Below, piece by piece: positions 55,301-64,000 of a stretch of 64,000 nt of DNA. Within the stretch, counting starts at the first letter, position 1. The number at the start of each line of letters is the position of its first letter. Where the stretch lies: assembly GCA_015956445.1 (NCBI GenBank), contig WIUZ02000029.1, positions 62,001-126,000 on the forward strand, written 5' to 3'. Made by a program: the position numbers and the translations under genes. This DNA comes from Thelephora terrestris (lineage: Eukaryota > Basidiomycota > Agaricomycetes > Thelephorales > Thelephoraceae). The notes beneath the pieces are model-generated. The model made no database searches, had not been told where the DNA came from, and was given only the letters and a program-made list of their open reading frames with translations.

Positions 55301-57110
55301 TCGGTTCCTCATCCTCTATTCATTCTGCTCAGATGGAAATCTCCAGAAGTCCAGTGTTATCACCCAATACATATCTGCCATTGTTTTCCTTGGACGAGGG
55401 GCAATCTTCAATGAAATTCAGCAAGAAATGAAGCGAACCAAGAAGGGGTTCTTTGAGTAAGTTTTTTTTTGCCAAGTATTTTATTTCCCACCAACTCAAG
55501 CTCTTGATACTTAGGAATGAATCTGCTTTCCGACCATACCTCTCTCTCAAGTCTGACTATGTGCTCTCTGCATTATATCTCACAAGAAACCTGCTCAAAA
55601 TGTTTAGAGCCCAGGAGACCCATGGGATGAACCTTAACCTGGTTGATAACTTTCAAACAGTCATAATCAACAAATCTACTGTCAGTTTCTGCAAGATTGG
55701 CACCATGTTTCATGCACTCCTTGATGACATAAAGTCCCGGCGGAAGGCATTGTTGATGGGGATTGAGATGGAAGATGTAGTCAAAATACCAGATATCCTT
55801 GTTGATGAACCAGACAACAACAGCCTGGGATTTTACTTTAGCAAGATTCCACAAAACAACCTCCAGGGCTATGAAAAACTGTTAGTTGGCATTGTCTTTG
55901 GCCATGAAGCTTTCAAGGGCAAGTTTGGGACTGTGGAAGGAGGTAAACTTGTTTTGAATCAGCCAAGGTGTTACAAGTTCCTTCAGGACATACAGTCACT
56001 TTGGGCTGCACTTGGCACTCTTCTCCATATCTGCACCTCTGGCCCATATCGAGGCACTGAATATGCCACAACTTGCATCCGCAATACAGCCAATGGAAAC
56101 AGCCGGAATGTCAAAGTAATCCTTGGAAGGTTGTGCCTTGTTTCAGGTTACAACAAAACCTCCTTTGCTGTAAGCTTACAATGACAATATTTCATCTGAG
56201 TTACTAATCAATTTGCTTATAGACACAGGAATTGAAGGTCAATTACCGATTTATCCCCAAATGTGCTTGGCCAACCTGCATAATCGACTTTGTTGTGTTC
56301 CGCCCATTTGAACATTGCATTGCCAAAGCGCTTGGCATCCAAGATTTTGGAGACAGGTTCCTTGCCAGGCTATTTCCTGGCCTTGAATTCCCAACTACAT
56401 CTACAGATATCTCCAAAGCATTATGTCAAGACACTTCAAGGTTCCTTGGAAGTAAAATTGGCTTAAAGGATTGGCGTCAAATCACTGCCACATTTTCACG
56501 AGCGCACAAAGACCCCTATGCAGTTCAGATCCGTGGTGTTGACCCAGACAATCAAATCCGAGGACACAATAATCAGACATCTAATGAAAACTATGGAATC
56601 ACTCCTGAAGACCCAACTGGAATTAGGTTTGAAACCCTTAAATCCCATCTCCAGACTGCACACTGGTGGTACCACCTTGTTGGTATGTTCATTTCTCCTT
56701 ATGCTTGTTAACACCTGTGTTCCCTAATTTTGGTCTTCATAGGTATCAAAAGCGGTGATCTCTCACCAGTGGACTATACTGCAAATAGTGATGATATTCT
56801 CAAGAAGCTTGACCAAGTCATTGAAAAGCTTGACAATGCAGAAGCTCATATCAAGAAACTGGAGGGTCATATTGAAGGGCTAGAAACTCGGTTCCAAACT
56901 ACTGTTACCACTACAGTTCTTCAAGATCCAGGGGTATTGGAACCAACAAAAAAACAGGTAAAAAACCTCTTTGCAATGAAGACTTTATCTCTAACAACAA
57001 CTATAGGACAAAGTACACAGGTCAGGCCGGACAACCCAGAGTTCAAAGCATTGAGGTTTGGAAGGTTTGGGACCCCCATGGTGCTATTGTTAATTCAGAA
57101 ATGGGCTTGA
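52341..57110 (+). CDS. ORSC-type zinc-finger gene, 3' part, interrupted by an LTR-type element
   Basis: Continuation of the gene at 41587. Exon 52341-52689 (WLAEVEGMTGPEIRELSRSA), intron 52690-52739, exon cut at 52786 and resuming at 55062 (the target copy TGCCC is duplicated), then introns near 55459-55513, 56168-56221, 56683-56742. Segments: YTFTVYRFLILYSF, SGPYRGTEYATTCIRNT, RNVKVILGRLCLVSGYNK, FRPFEHCIAKALG, GHNNQTSNENYGITPED, and a C-terminal coiled coil (ILKKLDQVIEKLDNAEAHIKKLEGHIEGLE). One base appears missing near 55110. The RGTE and GHxxQ..NYG motifs match proteins that in other mushrooms carry a RecQ-like helicase; none follows here. Likely inactive now. Confidence 0.65.
52807..53430 (-). 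CDS. Open gene in the R/U5-like part of the LTR element
   Basis: Uninterrupted 207-codon frame starting MFSAPNPFPSNSPVQR. Hydrophobic/aromatic-rich middle (FYFPNPRVHL, PAIIVLWWEVPAELPYSVIEYL) and Pro/Thr-rich tail. No recognised domain. It lies downstream of the minus-strand TATATAAG at 53575-53582, that is, in the sense direction of the LTR. A leader with possible splice signals lies at 53550-53431. Could be a Gag-derived or element-specific product; not identified. Confidence 0.5.
   Translation of the reverse strand: MFSAPNPFPSNSPVQRPVIPDARRSIWEYKLIRSLQVNRTAGLLTHFPYYRPFAALDAGVTTPPFLLGADHQFLWNSDFTESVLATVYFSISPAFYFPNPRVHLTTNIHTHSPAIIVLWWEVPAELPYSVIEYLVNFERLSDQDFDPFVQTLHQFCQDYHSPVHPYQTESPLSLDIPPPLTSTPGTPFKPRPDTPHPSANPLAPHKQ
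53575..53582 (-). promoter_or_regulatory. TATA box of the LTR, minus strand
   Basis: TATATAAG on the minus strand about 145 bases upstream of the start codon at 53430. Confidence 0.55.
53715..53850. repeat. Short direct repeats between the two divergent promoters
   Basis: GATxGGGGATTTCTC (variants TGATGGGGATTTCTC, CGATGGGGATTTCTC, CAATGGGGATTTCTC, CGGTGGGGATTTCTC) occurs about four times at 53750-53842, interspersed with TGATCG. Placement between divergent TATA boxes suggests a shared control region. Confidence 0.75.
53952..53959 (+). promoter_or_regulatory. TATA box of the plus-strand gene
   Basis: TATATAAT about 95 bases upstream of the ATG at 54053, followed by a pyrimidine-rich leader. 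Confidence 0.55.
54053..54790 (+). CDS. Coiled-coil protein gene antisense to the LTR promoter
   Basis: Start ATG 54053 (MSAFVANNAVLNVAATPF). Middle MEREREDRIAKLEKRVDLMYVIMNSL is a short coiled coil; a Cys/His-containing stretch (FGHQCHGAYC) and a Ser/Pro/acidic tail follow, with the frame open to 54790. Same layout (short N-terminus, coiled coil, Ser/Pro/acidic tail) and same position, antisense within the U3-like part, as the genes at 968, 9528 and 12627, but no obvious sequence identity to them. Function unknown. Confidence 0.5.
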   Translation: MSAFVANNAVLNVAATPFTPSFETDAPYNVEQHLYDSPANIAHDNQVAVDFLTAHNAPADFWEQAGFEDPRASRPQPEARHPGAVLLLDRMEREREDRIAKLEKRVDLMYVIMNSLNEDFSHFALEHWGPFQAALFRHFGHQCHGAYCTDPPSKSPVVPSPPPGSGRSSPSVPSLESCPSSSDGGEVPEEEDLQESDDSFWSTLSSLRQVTSSTDEVEGGSGGSPRPVWVRISERGLVGREARDV

Positions 57111-57950
57111 ATACACAAGCTCTCTTCATTTTTGGCACCCATTTCCTGCTTATTTTCACATGCACTCCTTGCTTAATCCCTCACTGCTTTACAGATTTCT
57201 TGATCTTTACAAACATGTTGTATTACTATGTCACCAGATTACCAGAACTTGTTCAAAGTTAACAAGAGTGAGAATTAGTGTCAGGCAATGAAAGATTTGT
57301 GATATATATCATTTATCAAAATTTGGGTCCCATTTCAAGGTTTTCCAGCATCATGATGAACCGTCTATCTATGGCTCCAAGCTTTACCCAAATTGTATAG
57401 TATCAAAGAACAACCTACACATAGATTTGGCCAGTGCACAGTTAGAGCTGAGGTATGAATTCCTATCTATGGGATAGTTACTGATCCCATCTGTTGAAAC
57501 AGATGGTCTAACACCCAGTTAACTAGGACATCTGGGAGGCATGCTAAATGCAGCTTGATGCTGGATCATGCTGAGCTAACTGACTGTATGGGGGTAATCA
57601 GGAGGAAGGGAAGACTGAGGAAGTCTAGACACTGCCAGAGAAAGTGGGTCCAGGGTTGTGCAATGCCCAGGAGCTCTGTAAGCCGTGTTGGACATGGCAG
57701 AGCTTCTCAACTCTCAAAGTGAACCAGAATCCATATAGATTGCTGGGTTGTGGTAAAGAGATAAAAAGCTAGCAATCATCTAGTCTACCAATGATCTATA
57801 TATCTATTTCTAATATATTTCCCACACTTGGGACAGCTAAGCTGTACAGCTCACACCCTCCCCAACAAAGAAAACACTATTGAGAGATGTACTACTTGTC
57901 TTGTAGTACATTTTGGTTGACAGTCAAATGTGACCATGTTTGCAGTCACC
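57111..57950. other. AT-rich spacer, no gene
   Basis: 3' flank of the ORSC-type gene, with GATCTATATATCTAT-like sequence near 57792. No open frame of interest. Confidence 0.5.
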
Positions 57951-57951
57951 T

Positions 57952-59200
57952 TCACAACTCATCTTCTCCCCAGTCAAGCTTCTCGTCACCTGAGGTCATG
58001 GACTTTTGGGTTCCTTCCAAAGTGCTTGGAGTCACAGATTCCAAAGGTGGTACCTCATCCTCATCCATAGATGTCTCCACCACGTAACACACGGTGAGCG
58101 GTAATCGGAGGCGCGGCCCGGCGGTCGTAATGCAGAACATCTCCGCGACCAAGGCGCCTTCGCAGAGTGACAGCTGCTCAAGGACAGGGGGGTGAATCCT
58201 CTTCTGATGAGGGAGAGTTCTCAGAATGCCGTTGGGAGAGGAGGGTAAACTGTGACTGTAACGGGGCCTATTGCGGTGCGTCAATATCTGAGGATATTCA
58301 CGAGGCTAGCATTGAACTAACCTCGACCTGATCATCCCAGCAACCATGACCCTTCTCTTTCAATTTTGCTACGTCGCAGTCGATCTGCTGGAGGCTTGCG
58401 GCAGCATGCTCCTTTGGTCGCACAAGCAGCTCGAGGTGAGGGGTAGCTTCGGCCGTTCTTAACTTCAAACCCATGCGACTGTAAGCTTATTAAATTTGCC
58501 CGACAGCGAAGATGAAATTGGACAGGAACTTACGGCTCGCCCTTTGGTTTCTTTGTAACGGGATCCTTATCATCGAGAAGCATTTCGCCCTCTTTCATGC
58601 CGAGAGCGGGGAACTTCCTCCTGAGGTCGGAGAAGAGGATCCGTTGATTCCAAACTTCTTGTCCGCTTCTTCTGCGCTTCCCTCGCAACGGCTTCGTTGG
58701 CAATCTCGAATGCGGTTGCAAGGCTGTTTCGAAATCGGATGAGTTTGTCTAAGAAGGTGACGTAGAAAGAAGTCTTGCGGACAACCTTGATTTCTCTCCT
58801 TCGGAAACAGATGCATGGCTTATTCCCGATATCTGTCTCGTCGAGCTGGTGAGATGTTAGGTAACGACAATGAATGGAAAGGAGGACGCACGTTGACGGC
58901 AGGTATAATCCTTTTGGCTCCGGCCTCGAGACATCGTTCACACCAATGAGGGTATGCGATTATCGCGAGGCGTAGGAGATGAGTGGAGGTATGGGGCGAG
59001 GAATGTGCTACGAAGTTGGCGAATGTGCGTGGGGAAAGTGGCGCAAAAAAAGTGCCCTGGTATTCAGTGAACTGGGGCAAAGGCATCGACGGAGACGCTC
59101 GGTTTTGTCGCGAGTAACCTTTTCGAATACAACTATCATGAGTTCGAATTTGTGAAAGATCAAGCTCCTTTCCTTTGGCGTTGGGGCTGCGTTGGGGCGA
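57952..59200 (-). pseudogene. EPL1: Enhancer of polycomb-like (EPL1), broken fragment
   Basis: EPL1 is the scaffold of the NuA4 histone acetyltransferase (Piccolo). On the minus strand in order: FELMIVVFEKVTRDKTE (near 59150), LPQFTEYQGTFFAPLSPRTFANF (59080-59000), AIIAYPHWCERCLEAGAKRIIPAVN (58960-58890), an intron, DETDIGNKPCICFRRREIKVVRKT (58850-58770), FLDKLIRFRNSLATAFEIANEAVAREAQKK, VWNQRILFSDLRRKFPALG and EGEMLLDDKDPVTKKPK (58660-58530), AKLKEKGHGCWDDQVE (near 58340). The order matches EPL1, but the frame changes at least twice, the N-terminal region is lacking, and the C-terminus is not typical. Looks like a subtelomeric copy in decay; an intact copy should exist elsewhere. Confidence 0.72.
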
Positions 59201-59610
59201 CCGGACCTCGAAGATGAGCTGGGAAGGTTGAGCGACGACGAGTCAGTGCAGATCCGCGAGGTCAAGTCCGCACGGGACATTCTCTGAATGGTTGGCATGA
59301 TGGGATGTGAAGCCCTGGAACTTGCCAACCCGGTGCACAAGACGAAAAGCCATGGTTCCACTCAGGAGAGTACGTGAGACCAAGGGGGCCTCGTTGGCGA
59401 CTACAATGGGGTGGTGGTGGCGCCGATTTCGTTCCTTTTGGGTTCCAGTCGCACTGAATCGCACCAAACACAGTTCCCGGCGCGAGAGGCTGAACGGGTG
59501 CAATATAAATACAATTGAGGTACTCCGCCTGTGGAAGGGGTGTTGTCGTTGATCTGTGTTGCCCGCATGACAAAGCTTTGTTGCAGAGCTGGGCTCTGCT
59601 GACTGCGGCT

Positions 59611-60060
59611 TCAAGGTTCCAAATTAAGCGCAAAGTAGCTTCCCGAACCACACAGGCGACCAACTTCATAGCGTCCTAAAGTTTGGTCTTGACAACACCC
59701 GGCTCGCAATGAACGACAGCATTGCGAGAACCTGGCCCTGTCTGGGACCTTGGCAAGGGCATCGATCGATTCCTTATCTGAGAAATTCTTCCCCAACGCA
59801 CGGCTTGGGATAGACCGCATGCAAAGCTTCCCGGCACGGTCTGCGCGGGTAACGGTCACCTGGTTCGTATGCTGGCAGCTGATTTGGGACAGGTAGAGGA
59901 AGGCCTTGCATACGGAGCACTGACACTGGTCCTCCGGGCAATCCTCCTCGACGAGGATCTTGGTGCCGCGAACATGTCTTCTGGAGGCAAACTCTCGGTC
60001 AATCGCCTTGAAACTGTTGTTCAACCTAGTGTGGGCACGGTGTCATTTGTGGTGTGGCCT
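59611..60060 (-). pseudogene. KDM5/Lid2-type histone demethylase fragment (C5HC2 zinc finger)
   Basis: Reads REFASRRHVRGTKILVEE, CPEDQCQCSVCKAFLYLSQISCQHTNQVT and NFSDKESIDALAKVPDRA, the C5HC2 zinc finger and following helix of JARID1/KDM5 lysine demethylases. JmjN, ARID, PHD and JmjC domains are not present in the window and the frame leaves the family soon after. One expected Cys after the finger is replaced (QVTVTRAD). A fragment next to the EPL1 fragment, perhaps brought in by the same duplication. Confidence 0.65.
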
Positions 60061-60540
60061 TTAATGGCCAGATTGGCGAGATATTACGAACCAACGTGCT
60101 TTGATTGAAACTCGATTGTTGAGTCACGGTCGCTAAAAGCTCGTGGCGGGGAAAAGGCTGGCACCTTTCCAGCCTGACGCCTGGGTGCAAAATCAAGACC
60201 GAATGGTAGCCAATCTGGAGGTGCGAAGTTGACGACCTTGTTAAAGTTGCGCTGTGCGAGAGAAAACGTCAGCGGTCAAGAATGAAACCATCTCGGATAT
60301 AGTACCTGTACCCTGTGGTTGATCCGGTGTGATGCACCTTCAGATTTTTGATGACAAGTCGCCAACCCTCAGGTTGCAAGCGTATGCATGAATGCCTGCA
60401 TCTTTCCAAAGAGTCACAGGTGGAAAGAGACGGTTGAGTCGAGCTTCGAATAAATCCGGTGATCAGATTGCAGCTGTGGTGACAACCATTTATGTAAAAA
60501 GTGTGGCAAGGGTGCCATTTTTTGACAGTTAATCAGTGGG
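60061..60540. other. Spacer, no gene
   Basis: No coding sequence recognised; borders the subtelomeric repeat zone. Confidence 0.4.
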
Positions 60541-60548
60541 AAGGATTT

Positions 60549-60870
60549 GACAATAAATGTGTGGGAAGCACAAAGGGGTGGTCAAGTAGCGTTTGGGGCC
60601 TAATCGGGACATATTTGGGCCTGATGGGATTACATAACAGGAGCATCAGTAGGAACGGAATTGGTCGTGTGAGGGGTCATGTGACCAGATGATGTTGGCA
60701 GACGGGGTTTTGACGTTAAATCTGTGGGAGGCACAAAGGGGTGGTCAAGTAGCATTGGGGGCCTAATCAGGATATATTTGGACCTAATGGGGGTATATGA
60801 CAGGGGCATTGGTGGGTCCGTGATGGATTGTGTGAGAAGGTCATGTGACGTGGCCAGGAAAGGGAATTCC
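60549..60870. repeat. Tandem duplication, about 164 bp unit
   Basis: AAATxTGTGGGARGCACAAAGGGG followed by TGGTCAAGTAGC begins at about 60555 and again at about 60719; following sequence (GGGGCCTAATCxGGA..ATATTTGG) matches in both. Confidence 0.8.
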
Positions 60871-61420
60871 AAAAGGGGAAGTTTTTATGGCTTATATAAG
60901 CAATGATGGAGAGGTGTTGTGAGGGAATATTCCAAATGGAGATATTTTGATGGCCAACATAAGCTGGTCATGTGATGTATGAGTGAGAGAGGATTATGTA
61001 AGCAAGTCATGTGACTGACCAAAAAAGGAAATTTTTGATGGCTTACATAAGCAACTCAAAAATGATTTTGGCATTGAATTTCCTTTTTGGGAAATTTTGA
61101 TAGCTGACATAAGCAGATCATGTGACCGAAAAAGTGAGTGTTGCTTATGTAATCAGGTCATGCGACTGACCAAAAAAGGAAAGTTTTGATGGCTTACATA
61201 AGTGTCTCAAAAATGCTTTTGGAGGGTTCTTTCCCAAAAAGGAAATTCCTTTTTAGGAAATATTTGATGGGTTACCAAAAAAGGAAATTTTGATTGCTTA
61301 CATAAGCAACTCGAAATGAGATTTCCCAAACAGGAAATTTCTTTTTTAGGAAAGACTTTCCAAAATAGGCAATTTTGATGGCTTACATAAGCGACTCAAA
61401 AATGGTACTGGAAACAATTA
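60870..61420. repeat. Subtelomeric short-repeat zone
   Basis: Words AAATTTTGATGG, CTTACATAAGC, CTCAAAAATG and TCATGTGAC recur at irregular 60-90 base intervals (about 60900, 60960, 61040, 61110, 61190, 61290, 61380). Confidence 0.75.
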
Positions 61421-61754
61421 CCAAAAAAAGAATTTTTCTAAAAAGGAAATTATATGTTAGAAAATTCGGAAAAATGCCAGAAAAATCCTAAAAAATTCCC
61501 ACAGATCTAGAAAGTGCCAAAAAATGCAAATAAATCCCACAAATATCCAAATAAATTGTTTTTCTGGCTGGAAAAATCAGGAAAAATCCGAAATAATTTC
61601 AAAAAAATTCAGAATATAGATAAATATTTTATAAAGATTATTTCAATTTTTTTTGTTCATTAAATAGCCTAAAATTTTGATGTTATTTTTTGCCCAAAAA
61701 ATTCATAAAATTCCCAGAAAAATAAATAAAAATTGGAAAATACAAATAAATCTA
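61421..61754. other. A/T-rich tract next to the palindrome
   Basis: AAAAATCC/AAAAATTCC words recur; no gene. Confidence 0.5.
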
Positions 61755-61799
61755 TAATATTCATTATATCATACAGTACAGAACAGGTTGTAGTCATAA

Positions 61800-62480
61800 C
61801 TAGCCCTAAACCTAGTCCTGGACCTAACCTAACCTAAACCTAAACCTAACCTAGCACCAAACCTAACCTAGCACCAAACCTAAACCTAAACCTGCCCTAA
61901 ACCTTAATCCAACACTAAACCTAAACCTGACCCTAAACCTGCCCAAAACCTAAACTTAACACTAAACTTAACCTAACCTCAACCTAACAACTTGAACTAA
62001 CCTCAACCTAACCCTAACCTAAACCTAACCCATCCCAAACCTAACCTACCCTAATCCTAGCCTGCCCTAAACCTAACCTAACCTAACTTAACCTAAACCT
62101 AAACCTAACCCACCCTAAACCTAACCTGCCCTAAACCTAACCTGCCCTAAACCTAACCTGCCCTAAACCTAACCTGCCCTAAACCTAACCTGCCCTAAAC
62201 CTAACCTGCCCTAAACCTAACCTGCCCTAAACCTAACCTAACCTAACCTGACCTAAACCTAAACCTAAACCTAAACCCAACCTGCTCTAAACCTAACCCA
62301 ATTCTAACCTCACCTAGTCCTACCCTGACCTGGCCTAGTTTGGCCTTATCTTATCTTATCTATCTTATCCTATCTCACCCACCCTAAACCTAACCTAATC
62401 CAGCCTAGCCTAACCTGACATAGTCCACTTAACCCAGTCCACCACAGATCACTCAACCTAACCTAAAGTGGTCCACCTGA
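61800..62480 (+). repeat. Degenerate telomere-like array, C-rich strand (CCTAAAC/CCTAACC)
   Basis: Mixture of CCTAAA, CCTAACC and CCCTAA words; between about 62104 and 62234 a regular 16-base unit CCTAACCTGCCCTAAA repeats about eight times. Not a clean CCCTAA telomere. Confidence 0.85.
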
Positions 62481-63274
62481 CCTAGCCTGATGCAACTTGA
62501 CTTGATCTTATCTAATCAGCTGTCATCTTATCTAACCTCAATCTAAATACCCTATCTAATCAACATCTAACCAACCTCACCTGGCTCACCAGCACATGAC
62601 TGGGTTACAGGAACACACTGTGAGCTGTACCATCCCATATCCTGTATCCAACCGTCACTCAAGCACATCAACTGTGGTGGAGCTACAAGTCAGTGGACCT
62701 ATAAGCCCACAGACCCACACCCACAGACTGCTCACTCAGTAGTGACATCTGTTATCCAATCTCGCCCACATACCACCCTCACCCTGTGTGTTCTGTGCCA
62801 GACTGCAACTTCACCACATCTCAAGTCCAACCACCTGGCTGAACCTGCAAGCCAGACTGATATAGGCTACAAGTTATGCATCCATGGATTTGTAGACCTG
62901 AGAATACATGGTTTCAGCCAGGTGGCTGAACTTAAGTTGTGGTGAAGTTGCAGTCTGGCACAGAACACAGGGTGAGGGTGGTACGTGGGTGAGGTTGAAT
63001 AACAGATGTCTCTACTGAGTGAGCAGTCTGTGGGTGTGGGTCTGTGGGCTTATAGGTCCACTGACTTGTAGCTCCACCACAGTTGATGTGCTTGAGTGAC
63101 GGTTGGATACAGGATATGGGATGGTACAGCTCACAGTGTGTTCCTGTAACCCAGTCATGTGCTGGTGAGCCAGGTGAGGTTGGTTAGATGTTGATTAGAT
63201 AGGGTATTTAGATTGAGGTTAGATAAGATGACAGCTGATTAGATAAGATCAAGTCAAGTTGCATCAGGCTAGGT

Positions 63275-63960
63275 CAGGTGGACCACTTTAGGTTAGGTTG
63301 AGTGATCTGTGGTGGACTGGGTTAAGTGGACTATGTCAGGTTAGGCTAGGCTGGATTAGGTTAGGTTTAGGGTGGGTGAGATAGGATAAGATAGATAAGA
63401 TAAGATAAGGCCAAACTAGGCCAGGTCAGGGTAGGACTAGGTGAGGTTAGAATTGGGTTAGGTTTAGAGCAGGTTGGGTTTAGGTTTAGGTTTAGGTTTA
63501 GGTCAGGTTAGGTTAGGTTAGGTTTAGGGCAGGTTAGGTTTAGGGCAGGTTAGGTTTAGGGCAGGTTAGGTTTAGGGCAGGTTAGGTTTAGGGCAGGTTA
63601 GGTTTAGGGCAGGTTAGGTTTAGGGCAGGTTAGGTTTAGGGTGGGTTAGGTTTAGGTTTAGGTTAAGTTAGGTTAGGTTAGGTTTAGGGCAGGCTAGGAT
63701 TAGGGTAGGTTAGGTTTGGGATGGGTTAGGTTTAGGTTAGGGTTAGGTTGAGGTTAGTTCAAGTTGTTAGGTTGAGGTTAGGTTAAGTTTAGTGTTAAGT
63801 TTAGGTTTTGGGCAGGTTTAGGGTCAGGTTTAGGTTTAGTGTTGGATTAAGGTTTAGGGCAGGTTTAGGTTTAGGTTTGGTGCTAGGTTAGGTTTGGTGC
63901 TAGGTTAGGTTTAGGTTTAGGTTAGGTTAGGTCCAGGACTAGGTTTAGGGCTAGTTTATG
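63275..63960 (-). repeat. Mirror copy of the telomere-like array, G-rich on the plus strand
   Basis: Inverted copy of 61800-62480, including the 16-base unit TTTAGGGCAGGTTAGG about eight times at about 63520-63645. Confidence 0.85.
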
Positions 63961-64000
63961 ACTACAACCTGTTCTGTACTGTATGATATAATGAATATTA

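Larger units (their letters stand above)
61755..64000. repeat. Large inverted repeat (palindrome), arms at least 1.09 kb
   Basis: Left arm 61755-62843 and right arm 62913-64000 pair with a constant coordinate sum of about 125756, around a 69-base loop at 62844-62912. The last bases of the window pair with 61755, so the arm may go on beyond it. Arms are near identical in most places but differ by several transitions close to the loop (for example TCCAATCTCGCCCACATA against TTCAACCTCACCCACGTA). Confidence 0.93.

Noticed and set aside
57111-57900. RecQ helicase part expected after the ORSC-type domain
   Set aside because: No helicase motifs (DEAH/DExH, Walker A) are visible downstream on either strand.
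61755-64000. Chromosome telomere
   Set aside because: Units are degenerate, inverted halfway, and the strand order is opposite to a right-hand telomere; no clean TTAGGG run.
61755-64000. Simple sequencing fold-back (hairpin) artefact
   Set aside because: Arms differ by several transitions near the loop and a 69-base unpaired loop exists; a read artefact would give identical arms. Not fully excluded.
1-64000. tRNA or rRNA genes
   Set aside because: Scanning by eye found no convincing T-loop GGTTCGAATCC/A-box pairs or rRNA landmarks; a dedicated tool would be needed to exclude a single tRNA.

Overview
The window looks like a basidiomycete (Agaricomycete) nuclear genome, probably a subtelomeric or repeat-rich arm. 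Evidence: many 45-60 bp GT..AG introns, closely packed housekeeping genes on both strands, and mobile-element families abundant in mushrooms (KDZ, Plavaka, Helitron, large LTR elements). I saw no bacterial features, rRNA, tRNA or CRISPR array.

Layout. 1-2891: part of a very long LTR unit, cut by the window edge, with a coiled-coil gene on the strand opposite the LTR promoter; it abuts the C-terminal part of a KDZ transposase (2892-4594). 4900-7250: a diverged tandem array of about 290 bp units. 7660-13790: a nest of three more LTR units of the same kind with no recognisable pol. 14414-15846: an HNH-nuclease-like gene. 16725-27767: the main host-gene island, holding an unknown nuclear-type protein, mitochondrial malate dehydrogenase, TSR2, a WD40/inositol 5-phosphatase, RQC1/TCF25, and a Zn2Cys6 regulator that stops at a poly-C tract. 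29259-30767: a Helitron N-terminal gene. 30976-37235: an unknown protein, an SRPK-like kinase, a decayed PDR-type ABC transporter and a cyclin fragment. 38647-40216: an orphan fungal protein. 40660-41470: a minisatellite.

From 41587 to 57110 lies one large zinc-finger gene of the ORSC/DUF3505 type, related to the N-terminal halves of big helicase-linked proteins of mushrooms. It is split twice: by a 9.27 kb Plavaka transposon (43071-52340) and by a 2275 bp LTR-type element (52787-55061) with an exact 5-bp target duplication. The Plavaka element holds its transposase, a divergent DUF6698-like gene and a tandem pair of small paralogous genes. Beyond it are fragments of two chromatin genes (EPL1 and KDM5/Lid2), short subtelomeric repeats, and an inverted repeat of at least 2.2 kb built of degenerate telomere-like units that reaches the window end.

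The most unusual points are the giant LTRs carrying antisense spliced coiled-coil genes (four units, one complete with target duplication), the gene-carrying Plavaka element, and the large palindrome whose telomere-like units point the wrong way for a simple telomere fusion. Several otherwise healthy host genes show single-base frame breaks, mostly in G/C runs, so uncorrected sequencing error should be excluded before calling them pseudogenes. All intron positions and functions are read by eye; no database search was run.
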